In this document: in pieces, positions 62,501-64,000 of the stretch
How positions within the stretch are numbered: position 1 is the stretch's first letter
Layout: every line of letters starts with the position of its first letter
Program-made: the position numbers and the translations under genes
Notes under the pieces: generated by a model
Databases searched by the model: none
The model's input: the letters and a program-made list of their open reading frames with translations, nothing else
What the model was told of the DNA's origin: nothing
NCBI RefSeq assembly: GCF_003665095.1
Contig: NZ_RCHV01000002.1
Span: 1 to 64,000, forward strand
Source of the DNA: Streptomyces sp. Z26
GTDB lineage: Bacteria > Actinomycetota > Actinomycetes > Streptomycetales > Streptomycetaceae
Direction: 5' to 3'
DNA length: 64,000 bases

Positions 62501-64000
62501 GTGGTGAACAGCCCGGGAGCACACTGGTCGCGGACCTCGCCGCGCTCGGTGCGCAAGCCAGGATCGCGGCGTGTGACACCGCCGACCGGGACGCCCTGGA
62601 AACCCTCCTGGCCACCCTCCCCGCGGAGCACCCGTTGGGTTCGGTGATCCACTGCGCGGGCACCCTGGACGACGGCCTGATCACCGGTCTCGACCACACC
62701 CGCCTGGACACCGTCCTGCGCCCCAAGACCGACGCGGCGTGGAACCTGCACGAGCTGACCTACGCGACCGAGTTGGACGCGTTCGTGATGTTCTCCTCCG
62801 CCGTGGGCACCCTCGGTGGCCCCGGACAGGCCAACTACGCGGCCGCGAACAGCTTCCTCGACGCCCTCGCCCAACACCGCCACACCCAGGGCCTTCCGGC
62901 GAAATCCCTCGCCTGGGGCCTGTGGGAGGGCGGTATGGCCGACACCCTCGACGAAGCCGACCGCGCCCGCATGAGCCGGACCGGGCTGCTGCCCATGCCC
63001 GCCGACCGCGGCCTGGCCCACTTCGACACCGCGCTCACCGCACCCGCGGCGACCGTCGTGCCCGCCAAGCTCGACCTGACCGGTCTGCGCACCCGCGCCG
63101 CCACCGCACCCGTCGCGTCGATCTTCCGTGGCCTGGTCCGCACCCCCATGCGCGCCGCCGCGAAGGCCACCACCGCCACAGGGGACGCGGGGAGTCTCCA
63201 GCAGTCCCTCACCGGCCGCCCCGAAGCCGAACAGACCAAGGCGATCATGGACTTCGTCCGTGGCCACGTCGCCACCGTCCTCGGCTACAGCTCCCCCGAA
63301 GCCATCACTCCCGACAGTTCCTTCAAGGAACTCGGCTTCGACTCCCTCAGCTCCGTCGAGCTGCGCAACACCCTCAACAAGGCGTCCGGGATGCGCCTCC
63401 CCTCCACCCTCCTCTTCGACTACCCCACCCCCGCCTCCCTCACCGCCCACATCCGCACCGAACTGGTCGGCAGCGAACAGACCGACTCCGCGACGAAGAC
63501 CCGCGGACCCGCCCGCACCCCACGCCGTAAGGGCGACGCCTCGGAACCCATCGCGATCGTGGGTATCGGTTGCCGCTTCCCCGGCGGCGCCACCACCCCC
63601 GAGGGCCTGTGGCAGCTCGTCGCGGAAGGCCGCGACGCCGTCGGCTCCTTCCCCGAGAACCGGGGCTGGGACGTCGAAGGACTCTACGACCCCGACCCCG
63701 ACGCCGGAGGCAAGACCTACGCCCGCGAAGGCGGCTTCCTCTACGACGCCGACCGCTTCGACCCCGACTTCTTCGACATCACCCCTCGCGAAGCCCTCGC
63801 ACTCGATCCCCAGCAGCGGCTTCTCCTCGAAACGACGTGGGAGGCGTTCGAGAGTGCGGGTATCGAGCCCGCGTCCCTGCACGGCAGCTCCACCGGCGTC
63901 TTCGCCGGAGTCGTCACCCAGGAGTACGTGTCCCTGACGCACCACGGCAGTGAACGCGTCGAGGGCTACCTCCTCACCGGCACGACCGCCAGCGTGGCGT
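59530..64000 (+). pseudogene. PKS module 1 AT-DH-KR-ACP and start of module 2 KS, runs off window
   Basis: In the same frame as the preceding KS, open to the right edge. The AT (about 59930-60860) has GHSIGE and HAFH, predicting malonyl-CoA. The DH (about 60940-61800) has [10 protein letters not shown] and the second catalytic Asp region [10 protein letters not shown]. The KR (about 62390-63010) shows TGGTGALG, catalytic Tyr in [11 protein letters not shown], and an LDD motif (GTLDDGLI) predicting B-type stereochemistry. The ACP carries LGFDSL near 63330. After a linker a second KS begins ([13 protein letters not shown]) and is cut by the window. With no start of its own, this part depends on readthrough of the TAA. 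Confidence 0.87.

Noticed and set aside
1..64000. CRISPR arrays, tRNA or rRNA genes
   Set aside because: No regularly spaced repeats and no tRNA or rRNA hallmarks were seen on either strand.

Overview
The base composition (about 70% G+C), strong C/G bias at third codon positions, GTG starts, and a tap-tpg telomere pair point to Streptomyces or a close relative. The window looks like an accessory arm of a linear replicon, either a subtelomeric chromosome arm or a linear plasmid, joined to more ordinary chromosomal genes and the start of a modular polyketide synthase (PKS) locus. || Left part (1-20.6 kb): the 3' end of a DEAD/DEAH helicase runs off the edge. It is followed by the telomere genes tpg and tap and a decayed helicase. 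Next comes a complete type II Wadjet anti-plasmid operon (jetA-jetB-jetC-jetD, every junction overlapping) with two small genes behind it. Upstream of jetA lie a UvrD-type helicase with a C-terminal PD-(D/E)XK-like nuclease region and a divergent Cys-rich DNA-binding-like protein. || Middle part (20.6-33.5 kb): a candidate Tn5053/Tn7-like transposon. A six-gene, translationally coupled operon encodes a DDE transposase (TniA), a canonical TniB ATPase, a second intact AAA ATPase, two TniB-like proteins that appear to have lost the P-loop, and one HTH protein. No TniQ is recognisable. Beside the operon, on the other strand, sits a three-gene cargo: a small protein, a Rad50/SMC-like ATPase with a zinc hook, and a PD-(D/E)XK nuclease. 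It resembles ABC-three-component or Lamassu-type defence systems. Matching inverted sequence (TGTG.GGT plus an 11-bp subterminal repeat) marks probable ends at 20638 and 33483. The right end lies inside a second tap gene, which is truncated there. || 33.5-36.1 kb: the truncated second tap, with an IS5-family insertion (perfect 17-bp terminal repeats, TTA target duplication) 28 bp in front of its start codon. || 36.5-53.4 kb: ordinary Streptomyces metabolic and regulatory genes. These include a lipoprotein, a DUF998 membrane protein, a TetR regulator divergent from a ketopantoate-reductase-like gene, an Old Yellow Enzyme, a VOC protein, a JAMM-like protein, a LysR regulator, a MerR/epimerase pair, two small secreted proteins and an S66 peptidase. 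A divergent four-carbon sugar-acid locus follows: a COG4091-type dehydrogenase, GntP permease and DeoR regulator facing otnK-otnC, with TTCAC repeats between them. || 53.4-55.3 kb is about 1.9 kb without a convincing gene. From 55.27 kb to the right edge runs a type I PKS: loading KSQ-AT-ACP, a module KS-AT-DH-KR-ACP, then a further KS. It carries two lesions, a one-base frameshift in a run of six G and an in-frame TAA, so the locus is either decayed or misread at these points.
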